Source of the DNA: UBA6165 sp044233745
GTDB taxonomy: Bacteria > Bacteroidota > Bacteroidia > Flavobacteriales_D > Crocinitomicaceae
Assembly: GCA_044233745.1 (NCBI GenBank)
Contig: JBIIJN010000004.1
Location: forward strand, 1-64,000
Reading direction: 5' to 3'
Length of the DNA stretch: 64,000 nt
This document shows, piece by piece, positions 35,501-42,769 of this stretch. The stretch's first letter is position 1. Every line of letters starts with the position of its first letter. The notes under the pieces are model-generated. The model ran no database searches. It was not told the DNA's origin and saw only the letters and a program-made list of their open reading frames with translations. A program made the translations under genes and the position numbers.

Positions 35501-37655
35501 TTACGGTTGAAATAAAAGCAATTGCACCTTTATCTTCCACCAAAACAAAGCGCTCGGCTGGTGTAATGGCGGTTTGCATATACATATCGCCGGTGTAACA
35601 AGAATTGCCAATCACAACGGGATAGCGACCAAAATTTTGCCAAGTCTCAGGTTGGTCAATATTGATTTCAAAACCACCACCAGAAGCATGACTGAAAAAA
35701 GTCATCACAGATACCCCCTCGTTGATGCGATTGGTTACTTGACTCAATACGGATGGATTAAATGGATTTGAATCTTGCTTGATGTAAGTGTGCGTTGAGC
35801 CACCAAAGCGATTGTTTTCTACTTTATTGCCCAACACATTCAAATAACCCGCCAATTGACTGATTTCCTGAGGTGTAGTACCTCCTCCAAAGTGCATCAC
35901 ATGCTTTTGCCAATCTTTATTGGCTGAATTATAAATGCTGTTGGGGTCTTGATTTTGTTCGAATAATTTAACTTTATCCAAATACAGCAACACTTCCTCG
36001 TTGTCTTTAGCGGCTAGGCGACCCGTTGGGATTGCTGGTGCCCAAGAATTGTTGATCATGCGGGCTGTGAAACCCATATCAGAGGAAGGATAACCGAATG
36101 AAGGAACCAAATTAGTACTGTAGGAAAGTGCGCTTTTTCTTGTTCCTGGTTGTGCTCCACCCAATTCATCTGCCTCTCTTACACCTTTTCCAATCAGAAA
36201 CAAGCCCACAGGTTTGATGGTTGCTGCAGTATAAACCTGCTCAGAAAAACGGCGAACCGCCAAAGCATGCCCATGAACACCGCCACCATATTGCATATAC
36301 AATTCCTGAACATCTGCAAGAACAACATTATAATTACCCCCTTGGGCACTTTCACGGTATTCTCGATACAACTCCACCCCTGCGGACAAAGTGTCGTGAT
36401 ACACAAAAATCAAAGCTGCTTCTAAATTTTGCGCGGCATAATTTGTAAAAAAGCCTGTGCCATTAACTGGACTGAGTTCTGCAATTTGAAGAATAGCTGC
36501 ACTCGAAAAAATGTAAATCTCCTGTTGTTCAGCTTCTTCAGCATTTGGAACTACAACAAATCTATTTGACCCTTGAATGGTAACGGGCAGTCTCTTAGGA
36601 ACACCACCGCCCCAAACATAACATGCTGGTAAAGTGCCTGATAATCCTGTGAATTGATACGTTGCTTTTGGTGAATTGGCATTGTTGAGGGTTCGAAAAA
36701 GCGCATTATTGGCACCAACATTCAGGTTTTTGGCAAAATCCAACTGACCGTAAGTGAAACCTTGCATATCTGTCAAGGCACCCAAATCATTTGGAATAGA
36801 AAGATTTAAAACAGCCGTGTTTGCCGTAAAAATGCTTGGTGGAAAAAAAGTCGTTCGCCTGAGTTGTTGATAGCCGTTGTAAACCGTGTCTAAAAACATA
36901 TTGCCATTCAAGCTCAACACCGTGTGGTGGTTATTCGGACTCGAAGACGCCGCATTTGAATTGGAACTCAATTTGGTATGCAAACGAACTTGGGGCGCAT
37001 CAGGACCATTGTAATAACCCGTAACCGTCATGTTCAAATTAAGACTTGGTGTGGTAATTCCGTTGACTTGAGTCCTACCCCAACCCTCGCCATCTTTGTA
37101 AAATGAGGAACTTCCTCCTACTACTCTATTTCCTTCATAATATTGGGTGTTGAGATTAATCAAAACCCGATGCATCACAAAAGGCGCATAGGGATAAGTG
37201 GTGTAGGCCACATCGGTTTCTTCCTGAAAGCGCAAGCCGTTGTTGTCGTTGCTCCATGTTAGGAAATACATCAAAGTATCGCTGAATAAACTGAAAGCGG
37301 GATTGGCTATACCCTCTTCATTTTCATACAAAAGTGAATCCAACCAGCCTGTGTTTCGCTCAGCATAAAATTCAATAAAATCAAGAGAGTCGATAAATCC
37401 ATTTTGATCAGCATCGCTTATCCACAAAGGGATTTCACGCTCTTTTCCGTAGATGCGGTATTGACCCGTGGTGAGCACATCAACAGGAATTCCCGCCTGA
37501 GTAAGCACGTCAAAAGAAATGCGATACGGTCTGTTTTGTGCAACCTTAAAAGAGAAATATTGTTGGTTGAAATTGATCCATTCATTGCCATAGGTCTGTG
37601 CTTGGGCTAGACCTAAATTCAAGAAAAGAAAAGCGAGGAGTAGGTGTTTTCTCAT
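32505..37655 (-). CDS. PorU2-like C25 peptidase of the T9SS
   Basis: A 1716-residue exported protein (signal peptide ending GLAQAQ). It contains a caspase-like C25 (gingipain-type) domain at about residues 430-790. The catalytic His is in VMTFFSHASGGG and the catalytic Cys in VVIGNSCYTGD. After a long stretch of beta-rich Ig-like modules, the end (NYPNPFSTSTRFVFTL, later YAWDGRDEFGDLL and NGVYLYRV) is a FlgD-like, T9SS-type terminal domain. PorU cleaves T9SS sorting signals and attaches cargo to lipopolysaccharide; this longer form matches proteins labelled putative sortase PorU2. Its role in sorting here is inferred. It follows the PorV-like gene by 4 nt. Confidence 0.88.
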   Translation of the reverse strand: MRKHLLLAFLFLNLGLAQAQTYGNEWINFNQQYFSFKVAQNRPYRISFDVLTQAGIPVDVLTTGQYRIYGKEREIPLWISDADQNGFIDSLDFIEFYAERNTGWLDSLLYENEEGIANPAFSLFSDTLMYFLTWSNDNNGLRFQEETDVAYTTYPYAPFVMHRVLINLNTQYYEGNRVVGGSSSFYKDGEGWGRTQVNGITTPSLNLNMTVTGYYNGPDAPQVRLHTKLSSNSNAASSSPNNHHTVLSLNGNMFLDTVYNGYQQLRRTTFFPPSIFTANTAVLNLSIPNDLGALTDMQGFTYGQLDFAKNLNVGANNALFRTLNNANSPKATYQFTGLSGTLPACYVWGGGVPKRLPVTIQGSNRFVVVPNAEEAEQQEIYIFSSAAILQIAELSPVNGTGFFTNYAAQNLEAALIFVYHDTLSAGVELYREYRESAQGGNYNVVLADVQELYMQYGGGVHGHALAVRRFSEQVYTAATIKPVGLFLIGKGVREADELGGAQPGTRKSALSYSTNLVPSFGYPSSDMGFTARMINNSWAPAIPTGRLAAKDNEEVLLYLDKVKLFEQNQDPNSIYNSANKDWQKHVMHFGGGTTPQEISQLAGYLNVLGNKVENNRFGGSTHTYIKQDSNPFNPSVLSQVTNRINEGVSVMTFFSHASGGGFEINIDQPETWQNFGRYPVVIGNSCYTGDMYMQTAITPAERFVLVEDKGAIAFISTVKQGIITSLFQHSNQFYNEFCFNSYGLTLGEQLSNTAVFLYTTYSTNLLMESVAMQMNLHGDPMLRVNHHNQPEIEITPQSVIFSPAQIDLSTQEIALTLHIKNLGRSIMDTFAIEVRRNFPVQNIDSVYTQYLPVLHYQDSVVFTMPVQPDIAMGLNQFEILVDIPSQIEEQYDEFDNNTLLLNYLIDVGGILPVYPYDFAVIPDPNPIILASTINPFAQLRTYRFELDTTDLFNSPQHRYFEVSSLGGVVAVQANQWLSVANNANLPLVTPDSAVYFWRVSEVTGAEVLWIEQSFQYINGKSGWGQDHFYQFKKNNFTFLDYNRDLRLREYFDFETTVQCNVYDNANSIPTWAGTNWYLNNTEIEYDLCQLTRSIHVAVIDPVTLQPWYSRGLVNGVEVNSGNNFGNANDLSNSPPCRVRPDGYFIFRQTTPEQRLAFRNMIENSIPDGYYVLIYTPIETRYDLWEPEMFDVFTMLQSDSIYPGKPNRSFIFFGQKGNTLFHKEEVAQFAGELITMNQNIPGVNAFGMERSVQIGPAAAWETVYWKQDALELSNTDSTMLRISGLNWSGTPLTELNLQFTPNDSLLNVNNQISANQYPYLQLNASHWDAPNQTPSQIDRWHVLYEELPEAAIDASNGYYWSVENNTVQEGDTIFFAVDIKNISDKPMDSLLVKYWVQDVNLNKQFIAYPRQDSLLVGETLRDTIAFSTEGMSGLRSFWIEVNPYINGSNIIKDQPEQFHFNNIAQIQFVVNKDEINPILDVTFDGIHILNGDIVSPKSEIVITLKDENPFLIMNSDADTTLFAVYLRDPLGVQRRVYFIDGTGQINMEWIPASGNTNKFKIIYRGNFPMDGTYQLLVQGQDISGNISGDLDYRIDFEVINETTISYLMNYPNPFSTSTRFVFTLTGERIPDHMTIQIMTVSGKVVREITLAELGPINIGRNVTEYAWDGRDEFGDLLANGVYLYRVMTSLDGEKIKHRETGADEFFKQEFGKMYLMR

Positions 37656-37659
37656 AAGC

Positions 37660-38775
37660 TTAACTGTTGGGTTGGGTGTTTCTAGACATTTGATTCAGAT
37701 GTATTTTCAGAGAAATAACATGCGAATAAAGTGCAGCCGACAAGCCTCCAATGTTGGTGTATGCATAGTCGATGTGCACAGCAGAAATTCTAAAACCGAT
37801 ACCTATGTTGGGTTGGATATTCAATTCTTTGCTTTCATCGAAATTGGTGACACGCTGCATATTACCAACGCCCATGCGCACAGCAACGATGTCTTTGTAG
37901 CCAAATTGAAGTCCCATATAAGGTTCAATACTGAAGGGTTTGGCTGAAATCAAAACATTTCTACGGCCGTCTGTGGTGATGGCTGCATTGATTTCTGGCG
38001 CAATACTGAATCCTTTTTCTCCCAATTCAAATTTTCGGTGGGCACCCAAAATCAAGCGCGGCAAGGTCAATTCGAGACCATTTTGTGGAATTTCATTGCC
38101 AGTGGCCAAAAACACTTCCTTGGTCTGTTCATCTAAATTGAAGACCCAAGCATTGAAAGTGGAAACAGCATCGCGCATGACAGCACCAAACTGCCATTTT
38201 TTGTATTTGTATTGCATCCCGAAATCCAAACCAAAGCCATAAGCACTAGCAAAATCGCCAACTTTGCGGTAAATCACTTTGGCATTGGCACCAAAAGTTA
38301 AACCTTCAACAGGCAATTGGCGGGCATAAGAAAAAAGAAAACCGTAGTCTGCGGCAGTGAATCTGGTGATTTTATCATAATCGATATTGCCATTGTTATC
38401 AATGAGTTGCGTGGTGTTTGGGATGTCATCTACACCAAAACGAATGGCCGTGAAACCCACTGCACTTTTATCATCGATTTTATAAGAAACGCCCAAATAA
38501 TCGTACTTGGCGATGCCTGCGAAGTATTCAGAGTGCATCAAAGCCCCTTGAAACTTGGAACTCATACGCGTTAAACCCGCTGGATTCCAATAACTTGACG
38601 AAACATCATCTACACTTGCCACAACAGCATTTGACAAGCCCATCGCTTTACCACCGATACCGATTTGTAAAAATTCATTGGAATATTTGGGAGCAAGGGT
38701 ACCACCGTCTTGCGCAAAGATGTGTTGGAAACCAATAAAACTGAGTAAAACAAAGAGAAATGTGTGCTTCAACAT
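37660..38775 (-). CDS. PorV/PorQ-family outer-membrane beta barrel
   Basis: A 371-residue outer-membrane protein. The start at 38775 gives signal peptide MLKHTFLFVLLSF with cleavage near IFAQ; the frame extends to 38805, so ten more residues are possible. The mature protein begins with GGKAMGLSNAVVASVDDVSSS and SSYWNPAGL, and has the FGVDDIPNT segment, all typical of FadL-like PorV/PorQ barrels. In T9SS, PorV shuttles cargo from the translocon to the PorU sortase. The PorU2-like gene directly downstream (4 nt) makes a shuttle and sortase pair the natural reading. Confidence 0.88.
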   Translation of the reverse strand: MLKHTFLFVLLSFIGFQHIFAQDGGTLAPKYSNEFLQIGIGGKAMGLSNAVVASVDDVSSSYWNPAGLTRMSSKFQGALMHSEYFAGIAKYDYLGVSYKIDDKSAVGFTAIRFGVDDIPNTTQLIDNNGNIDYDKITRFTAADYGFLFSYARQLPVEGLTFGANAKVIYRKVGDFASAYGFGLDFGMQYKYKKWQFGAVMRDAVSTFNAWVFNLDEQTKEVFLATGNEIPQNGLELTLPRLILGAHRKFELGEKGFSIAPEINAAITTDGRRNVLISAKPFSIEPYMGLQFGYKDIVAVRMGVGNMQRVTNFDESKELNIQPNIGIGFRISAVHIDYAYTNIGGLSAALYSHVISLKIHLNQMSRNTQPNS

Positions 38776-38895
38776 AGAATAGAGAGTTTTGGGGAAATAA
38801 CTCATTTCGCGGGCTTAAATTGTATGAAACTGTAAAAATAAACCAATTATTGAGCGCATGCACGCATGGAGCAGAATTTTTATCAACTTTGCGTC

Positions 38896-39738
38896 ATGTT
38901 TTCAATACCCAACATACTCACAGCGTCCAATCTACTTTGCGGATTCATGTCCATAGTTTTTGCACTACAAGGTCGTTTAGATCTTTCGGCAATCATGCTT
39001 TTTGTGGCCATGCTCTTGGATTTTCTGGATGGTTTTGCTGCGCGTTTGCTCAACAAGCAAGGCGACATGGGCAAGCAACTCGACTCATTGGCTGATATGG
39101 TGAGCTTTGGCGCTGCGCCAGGAATAATTGCCTTTGTGCTTTTCATTATTTCAGCTGCTGTAAGTTTAAACGGTTCACTTGCCGCTGTTTTGCTTAGCGA
39201 CTCAATGGGCTCGAGTATCAAACTGCTTATAGATCAATATTTTGATGCCTTATTGAACGGAACAAACGAAATGCATGTGGCACCTTTTCACGGTTGGACT
39301 TTGGTCTTGCCTTTTGTAGCTTTGTTCATCCCGTTTTTCTCTTTGTTTCGATTGGCGAAATTCAACTTAGACACGCGTCAATCAGAACATTTTATAGGCT
39401 TACCAACACCTGCCAACACGCTGTTTTTTGTAGCCATTGCGCTCACCTTGTGGTTTGGATTTGGCACTGAAGGATTCTCGGCTTTGCTTGCTGAAATTTT
39501 ACTCCGAGAAGGCATTTTATCCACACTTGTGGTTATCTTCTCTGTGCTTTTGGTGTCAGAAGTGCCACTTATCGCTTTGAAATTCAAAGACTTTTCGATT
39601 AAAAACAACCTCGACAAATATGTGCTGATCCTGTTGTCAATAACTTTGGTGCTCCTGTTTGGCGTGTTCGCATTACCATTTATTGTACTTTTGTACCTGG
39701 CAATTTCGCTCATCCGATTCTTTGTCATAAAATCTTAG
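38896..39738 (+). CDS. pssA: CDP-diacylglycerol-serine O-phosphatidyltransferase
   Basis: PssA makes phosphatidylserine from CDP-diacylglycerol and serine, the first step toward phosphatidylethanolamine. The 280-residue membrane protein has the CDP-alcohol phosphotransferase motif with exact spacing: D45, G46, A49, R50, G59, D63 and D67. Several transmembrane helices follow. The start MFSIPNILTASN at 38896 is the family's usual beginning; the longer frame from 38866 is rejected. A degenerate -7 element, CAACTTTG, lies 4 nt upstream. The gene ends 4 nt before purS. Confidence 0.92.
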   Translation: MFSIPNILTASNLLCGFMSIVFALQGRLDLSAIMLFVAMLLDFLDGFAARLLNKQGDMGKQLDSLADMVSFGAAPGIIAFVLFIISAAVSLNGSLAAVLLSDSMGSSIKLLIDQYFDALLNGTNEMHVAPFHGWTLVLPFVALFIPFFSLFRLAKFNLDTRQSEHFIGLPTPANTLFFVAIALTLWFGFGTEGFSALLAEILLREGILSTLVVIFSVLLVSEVPLIALKFKDFSIKNNLDKYVLILLSITLVLLFGVFALPFIVLLYLAISLIRFFVIKS

Positions 39739-39742
39739 AAAA

Positions 39743-39994
39743 ATGAAGTTTAAAGCAGAAATCGACATCATGCCGCAAGAGGCGCTATTAGATCCACAAG
39801 GTAAAGCCGTTAGTAACAGTATGCCCAATATCGGACTTCCTGAAATTTCAGGTGTGCGCATTGGTCGTCATGTGCGTTTGTTTATCGACGCCAGCAACCA
39901 AGCCGATGCAGAAGCCAAAGTGGACGATGCTTGCAAAAAACTCCTCGCTAACTTGATTATGGAGACGTATAGTTTCCAAGTTGAGGCGGTTTAA
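39743..39994 (+). CDS. purS: Phosphoribosylformylglycinamidine synthase subunit PurS
   Basis: PurS is the small structural subunit of the three-part FGAM synthase (PurLQS). The 83-residue protein shows KFKAEIDIMPQEALLDPQGK, then GLPEISGVRIGRHVRLFID, all family-typical. Its last 24 nt including the stop are repeated exactly at 40842-40865 on the far side of the toxin-antitoxin pair. The C-terminal residues, SFQVEAV, are thus encoded in both copies. PurQ and PurL are not in the window. Confidence 0.9.
   Translation: MKFKAEIDIMPQEALLDPQGKAVSNSMPNIGLPEISGVRIGRHVRLFIDASNQADAEAKVDDACKKLLANLIMETYSFQVEAV
39971..39994 (+). repeat. Direct repeat, left copy (purS 3' end)
   Basis: This is a 24-bp exact match to 40842-40865, ending GAGGCGGTTTAA, and it is the 3' end of intact purS. 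Flanking similarity extends upstream: 39941-39957 matches 40803-40819 at 14 of 17 positions, and the 10-mer ATTATGGAGA at 39956-39965 recurs at 40827-40836. Confidence 0.9.
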
Positions 39995-40120
39995 TCACGC
40001 CAAACGTATTTTGTCTTGGTGGCCTTTTCTCGTTTCGGGAAGGGTTGTCTGAAATCCACTCAATTTGCCTGTTATGATCTGCAACTGTGCGGAATCAGTG
40101 ACGGTTATCCAAAAATTCAT

Positions 40121-40128
40121 TATCTTTG
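40121..40128 (+). promoter_or_regulatory. -7 promoter element TATCTTTG
   Basis: TATCTTTG lies 65 nt before the antitoxin ATG at 40194. It is the only promoter-like match within the toxin-antitoxin upstream region. Confidence 0.45.
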
Positions 40129-40193
40129 TTTCATTGGATGCACTGTTCAAACTGTAGGCATTTAACCACTAAAAATGAATAAAATCTTGTTTT

Positions 40194-40400
40194 ATGAAAG
40201 TTTTGTTAGATATCAATGACAATATGGCGCTACACTTATTGCAAGTCCTTAAAAGTTTGCCATACGTGAAAACCAAAACTATTTCTGACGAAAAAGCTCG
40301 AATTATCTCAGAAATCAAAGATGCTGTAGAAGAGCTGAAGTTGATTAAACAGGGAAAACTAAAAGGAATTCCTGCCAAAGATTTGCTTGATGAGTTATAA
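40194..40400 (+). CDS. Antitoxin of a type II toxin-antitoxin pair
   Basis: A 68-residue protein with the recognisable antitoxin sequence MKVLLDINDNMALHLLQVL followed by a charged helix and QGKLKGIPAKDLLDEL. Similar proteins accompany RelE-like toxins in many Bacteroidota. The C-terminal helix would wrap the toxin, and the N-terminal part may dimerise. The stop overlaps the toxin start by 11 nt, ensuring that the antitoxin is translated first. The pair sits between two copies of the purS 3' end, suggesting recent acquisition. Confidence 0.85.
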   Translation: MKVLLDINDNMALHLLQVLKSLPYVKTKTISDEKARIISEIKDAVEELKLIKQGKLKGIPAKDLLDEL

Positions 40401-40722
40401 TATCATTGCTGTTCCAAGTTTCAGGAAAGAATTAAAGAAATTATCCAAAAAATATGCGTCGTTAAAAACAGATTTATCTGAATTGTTTGACAGTTTAGAA
40501 AAAAATCCAAGCCAAGGAACTTCATTAGGAAGAAATTGTTTCAAAATACGACTAGCCATCTCCTCAAAAGGCAAAGGCAAAAGGGGTGGAGCACGGGTTA
40601 TTACCCATATAGTCGTTCTTGAAAACACCCTATATTTACTTTCCATTTATGATAAATCGGATAAAGATAATCTGAGCGATAAAGAGATTGAAGAACTATT
40701 AAATCAAATTATTGATGAATGA
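40390..40722 (+). CDS. RelE/ParE-superfamily toxin
   Basis: A 110-residue toxin of the RelE/ParE fold. It starts MSYNIIAVPSFRKELKKLSK, has the ENPSQGTSLGRNCFKIRLAI block in the middle, a basic stretch GKGKRGGARVI, and ends IYDKSDKDNLSDKEIEELL. RelE relatives cut mRNA at the ribosome; ParE relatives poison gyrase; this subfamily is more like the mRNA-cutting branch, though that is not certain. ATG 40390 is preferred over the TTG at 40387. It overlaps the antitoxin by 11 nt. Confidence 0.87.
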   Translation: MSYNIIAVPSFRKELKKLSKKYASLKTDLSELFDSLEKNPSQGTSLGRNCFKIRLAISSKGKGKRGGARVITHIVVLENTLYLLSIYDKSDKDNLSDKEIEELLNQIIDE

Positions 40723-40841
40723 TGTATAAGAGTTCGATTCATGTAATCTGCCAGATAACAATTTGGAGTTTTCAATTTTTCTGTACTTGACTGATTAAAA
40801 CCACTACTTGCCAACTTGATTTTGGAATTATGGAGAACAAC

Positions 40842-40865
40842 AGTTTCCAAGTTGAGGCGGTTTAA
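40842..40865 (+). repeat. Direct repeat, right copy (displaced purS tail)
   Basis: This is an exact copy of 39971-39994, 871 bp downstream. The flanking homology covers about 63 bp in all and encodes a purS-like tail ending SFQVEAV and a stop, but no start or purS body precedes it. A 6-bp insertion and scattered mismatches separate it from the functional end. Confidence 0.88.
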
Positions 40866-41313
40866 CATTTCCACTATTTCTTGTATTTTTTGAGTTCTTT
40901 TTTAAGGACGCTGTGTTCGTATGCTCCATCCCAATTTGGTCAATTGCTGAGAAGTTCATATAAACAACCCCGTTTAATACTGTTTTTGTAGAAAAACAAA
41001 CACGCCTCGATAACTTTTCGCTGTTTTAGAGACGCATCCAACGCGTAGGACAAATTTTATCAATCAAGATCTCTATACTAGCTGCGAAGCATAACTAGTG
41101 CGATTCAGGGGGAATCCTTGTCGATTGTCCAGATATTAGATTGATTAAGTGAAATTCACAAATTTTCATTTGTGCGAAAAACTATTTTATGTCACAAATA
41201 AATTTGATAAATACTGAACTTCGATATTTTTTATTCAAATTCGCGCTCCATGTAAAAAACAAAAAATTACAAGTTGTTCTGTCGGTTGCGTGATAACGAA
41301 TAAAAATTATTTT
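40866..41313. other. Intergenic accessory stretch, mostly remnant
   Basis: Besides the decayed fragment on the minus strand, 41064-41313 holds no complete gene. It contains a short palindromic CACAAATTTTCATTTGTG (41157-41174) with no evident role. The composition is AT-rich toward the gene at 41314. Confidence 0.5.
40879..41063 (-). pseudogene. Decayed gene fragment, C-terminal end only
   Basis: Read on the minus strand, one frame from about 41063 reads NLSYALDASLKQRKVIEACL, then FFYKNSIKRGC, LYELLSN, an internal TGA at about 40937, then PNWDGAYEHSVLKKELK and a terminal stop at 40879-40881. The stop probably replaces a Trp codon. There is no start and no upstream frame beyond 41063. Two upstream in-frame stops cut it off. 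The family is not recognised; the fragment looks like an alpha-helical C-terminus. Confidence 0.45.
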
Positions 41314-42393
41314 ATGACATCTCAAGAATTAATTAGCTCGATACCAGAATACAGAAAAAAACTTCTTTATTTTTCAAACTTAGACTCGAGATTCTATGAT
41401 TTTATCAGATACACGATTTTCGAGTGTGAAAAAAGCTCAGTTGAATTCACTATTATTAAGGAGGAAAATGGATGGAGTTCTTCACATAGACTTAAAAATA
41501 GAAATGATAAAATTGAATCAGTATACAATGAGTATCTTAACGTTTCAGACAATGCAATCGTATTACATCAACTTGATGAGAAGAAACCTGAGTTTAATGC
41601 AATTCCCGAAAGCAAACTTCTTTTAATCGAGCTTGAATCACATACAATTTTCACATATTTCGACGTTGAATTTACATCCGATATAATAAATTTACCGACT
41701 GATGAGTATTTAATAAATTCCCGATTATATTATAGCTTATTGCCCCCAAAATTCAGATATAAGTACCTTCAATGGCTCAATGATACTACTTGTCCTATTG
41801 AGAGGAAATATATAATTATGTACCTATCAGGTCTCGAAAGGAGAGCTATTGAAAAGCAATATAAAGAAGCTATTTCAGAAATAGTCATCTTACTAAATTC
41901 TCATGAGGATACAATAGTACAAAAACGATGTCGCATAGCAATAAATAATATTTTCTATGTAAAAAATGACCTTTCAGGTTTACACTCATTGTATAAATCG
42001 AACAGCTTAATGCTAATAAGTGACCATTTACTTGAATTTTACATTTCTCAGAATCTTAATTTGAATTCCAAAGATGTGTATAATGTATTTATTCACTTTA
42101 AATTTAAACTCGGTATCATGAAGAATCATGAGGACATCTATCTTAAATCAATTGAAAACGTTCTAATGACAAAATATTCGGCTAATGAAATGCCATTTGG
42201 TTCGGAATATTTTCTTGAAGATATTCCAAAAAGCTCTCATTATTTCACAAACCATCATTTATTCGAATCAATTGGAGATATATCGATTTGTTCTTTTAAA
42301 CAACTTAATTCTTTTTACAACGATATCAAGTCAGTTTACGATGAAAGTTATGTTTTGTTCAAGACATATCAAAAGCAGATTAAGAAAAAATAA
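41314..42393 (+). CDS. Unknown protein with TerB-N-like segment
   Basis: A 359-residue cytoplasmic protein (no signal peptide or membrane segment). ATG 41314 is chosen over a GTG at 41290. Residues about 139-180 read YYSLLPPKFRYKYLQWLN and then YIIMYLSGLERRAIE, which resembles the TerB-N domain (a L-P-x-x-R-x-x-YL-x-WL and GLERR pattern) of tellurium-resistance and phage-defence associated proteins. The usual TerB and C-terminal partner domains are not visible. Codon use is much more AT-rich than the neighbours (many AAT, ATA, TTA). It sits in the island between purS and tRNA-Arg and probably arrived by transfer. Function is unknown; the TerB-N assignment is moderate. Confidence 0.6.
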   Translation: MTSQELISSIPEYRKKLLYFSNLDSRFYDFIRYTIFECEKSSVEFTIIKEENGWSSSHRLKNRNDKIESVYNEYLNVSDNAIVLHQLDEKKPEFNAIPESKLLLIELESHTIFTYFDVEFTSDIINLPTDEYLINSRLYYSLLPPKFRYKYLQWLNDTTCPIERKYIIMYLSGLERRAIEKQYKEAISEIVILLNSHEDTIVQKRCRIAINNIFYVKNDLSGLHSLYKSNSLMLISDHLLEFYISQNLNLNSKDVYNVFIHFKFKLGIMKNHEDIYLKSIENVLMTKYSANEMPFGSEYFLEDIPKSSHYFTNHHLFESIGDISICSFKQLNSFYNDIKSVYDESYVLFKTYQKQIKKK

Positions 42394-42532
42394 AACAAAC
42401 CCCGCTTCGCTGGATTTGCAATCCTGCGACACTATAAATCCAACTGTACCCACATTCAAAAATTTTCATCACACCAAAAGTAATTATCTTGTAGGAACTA
42501 TTCAAATTCTATGTTGCATTTTATTTTTTACC

Positions 42533-42562
42533 AAAAAAAAAGAGTCACATTACTGTGACTCT
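42533..42562 (-). terminator. tRNA-Arg terminator (minus strand)
   Basis: Perfect 9-bp stem AGAGTCACA / TGTGACTCT with a 4-nt loop. On the minus strand it is followed by T8. It lies 9 nt past the 3' end of the tRNA. Confidence 0.85.
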
Positions 42563-42571
42563 CTTAACCCG

Positions 42572-42645
42572 TGACCTCGCCAGGATTCAAACCTGGAACC
42601 TCTAGAGCCGTAATCTAGTACTCTATTCAGTTGAGCTACGAGGCC
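42572..42645 (-). tRNA. tRNA-Arg (anticodon ACG)
   Basis: A 74-nt cloverleaf on the minus strand: acceptor GGCCTCG/CGAGGTC (with one G-U pair), D-arm GCTC/GAGT, anticodon stem CTAGA/TCTAG with loop TTACGGC, and T-arm CCAGG/CCTGG with TTTGAAT. Loop positions 34-36 are ACG, which reads CGN Arg codons and is normally edited to ICG by TadA. CCA is not encoded. Its 5' half is duplicated at 42659-42706. Confidence 0.93.
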
Positions 42646-42658
42646 ATTCACTTTAAAA

Positions 42659-42706
42659 CCTAGTAACTCTATTCTTCCGATGATTATCGGAATGAGCTAC
42701 GAGGCC
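42659..42706 (-). repeat. Truncated tRNA-Arg 5' half with inserted palindrome
   Basis: On the minus strand it reads GGCCTCGTAGCTCA (identical to the tRNA start), then a palindrome TTCCGATAATCATCGGAA (42675-42692, inserted where the tRNA has ACT), then GAATAGAGTTACTAGG. The rest of the tRNA is missing. It lies between the tRNA promoter and the intact tRNA, so it is transcribed as leader. Confidence 0.85.
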
Positions 42707-42735
42707 TTACGACTGACTTCTTTCGAAATCGGGTG

Positions 42736-42765
42736 CAAAGATAGTTGTTTTTTCTACTTTGCAAA
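42736..42765 (-). promoter_or_regulatory. tRNA-Arg promoter, -33 and -7 elements
   Basis: Read on the minus strand: TTTG at 42762-42765, an 18-nt spacer and TATCTTTG at 42736-42743. This matches the Bacteroidota consensus. The intact tRNA begins about 90 nt downstream, after the duplicated fragment. Confidence 0.75.
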
Positions 42766-42769
42766 CATT

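Noticed and set aside
38820..39095. Plus-strand frame of 91 codons overlapping pssA
   Set aside because: A different frame from the clear pssA reading; no family features.
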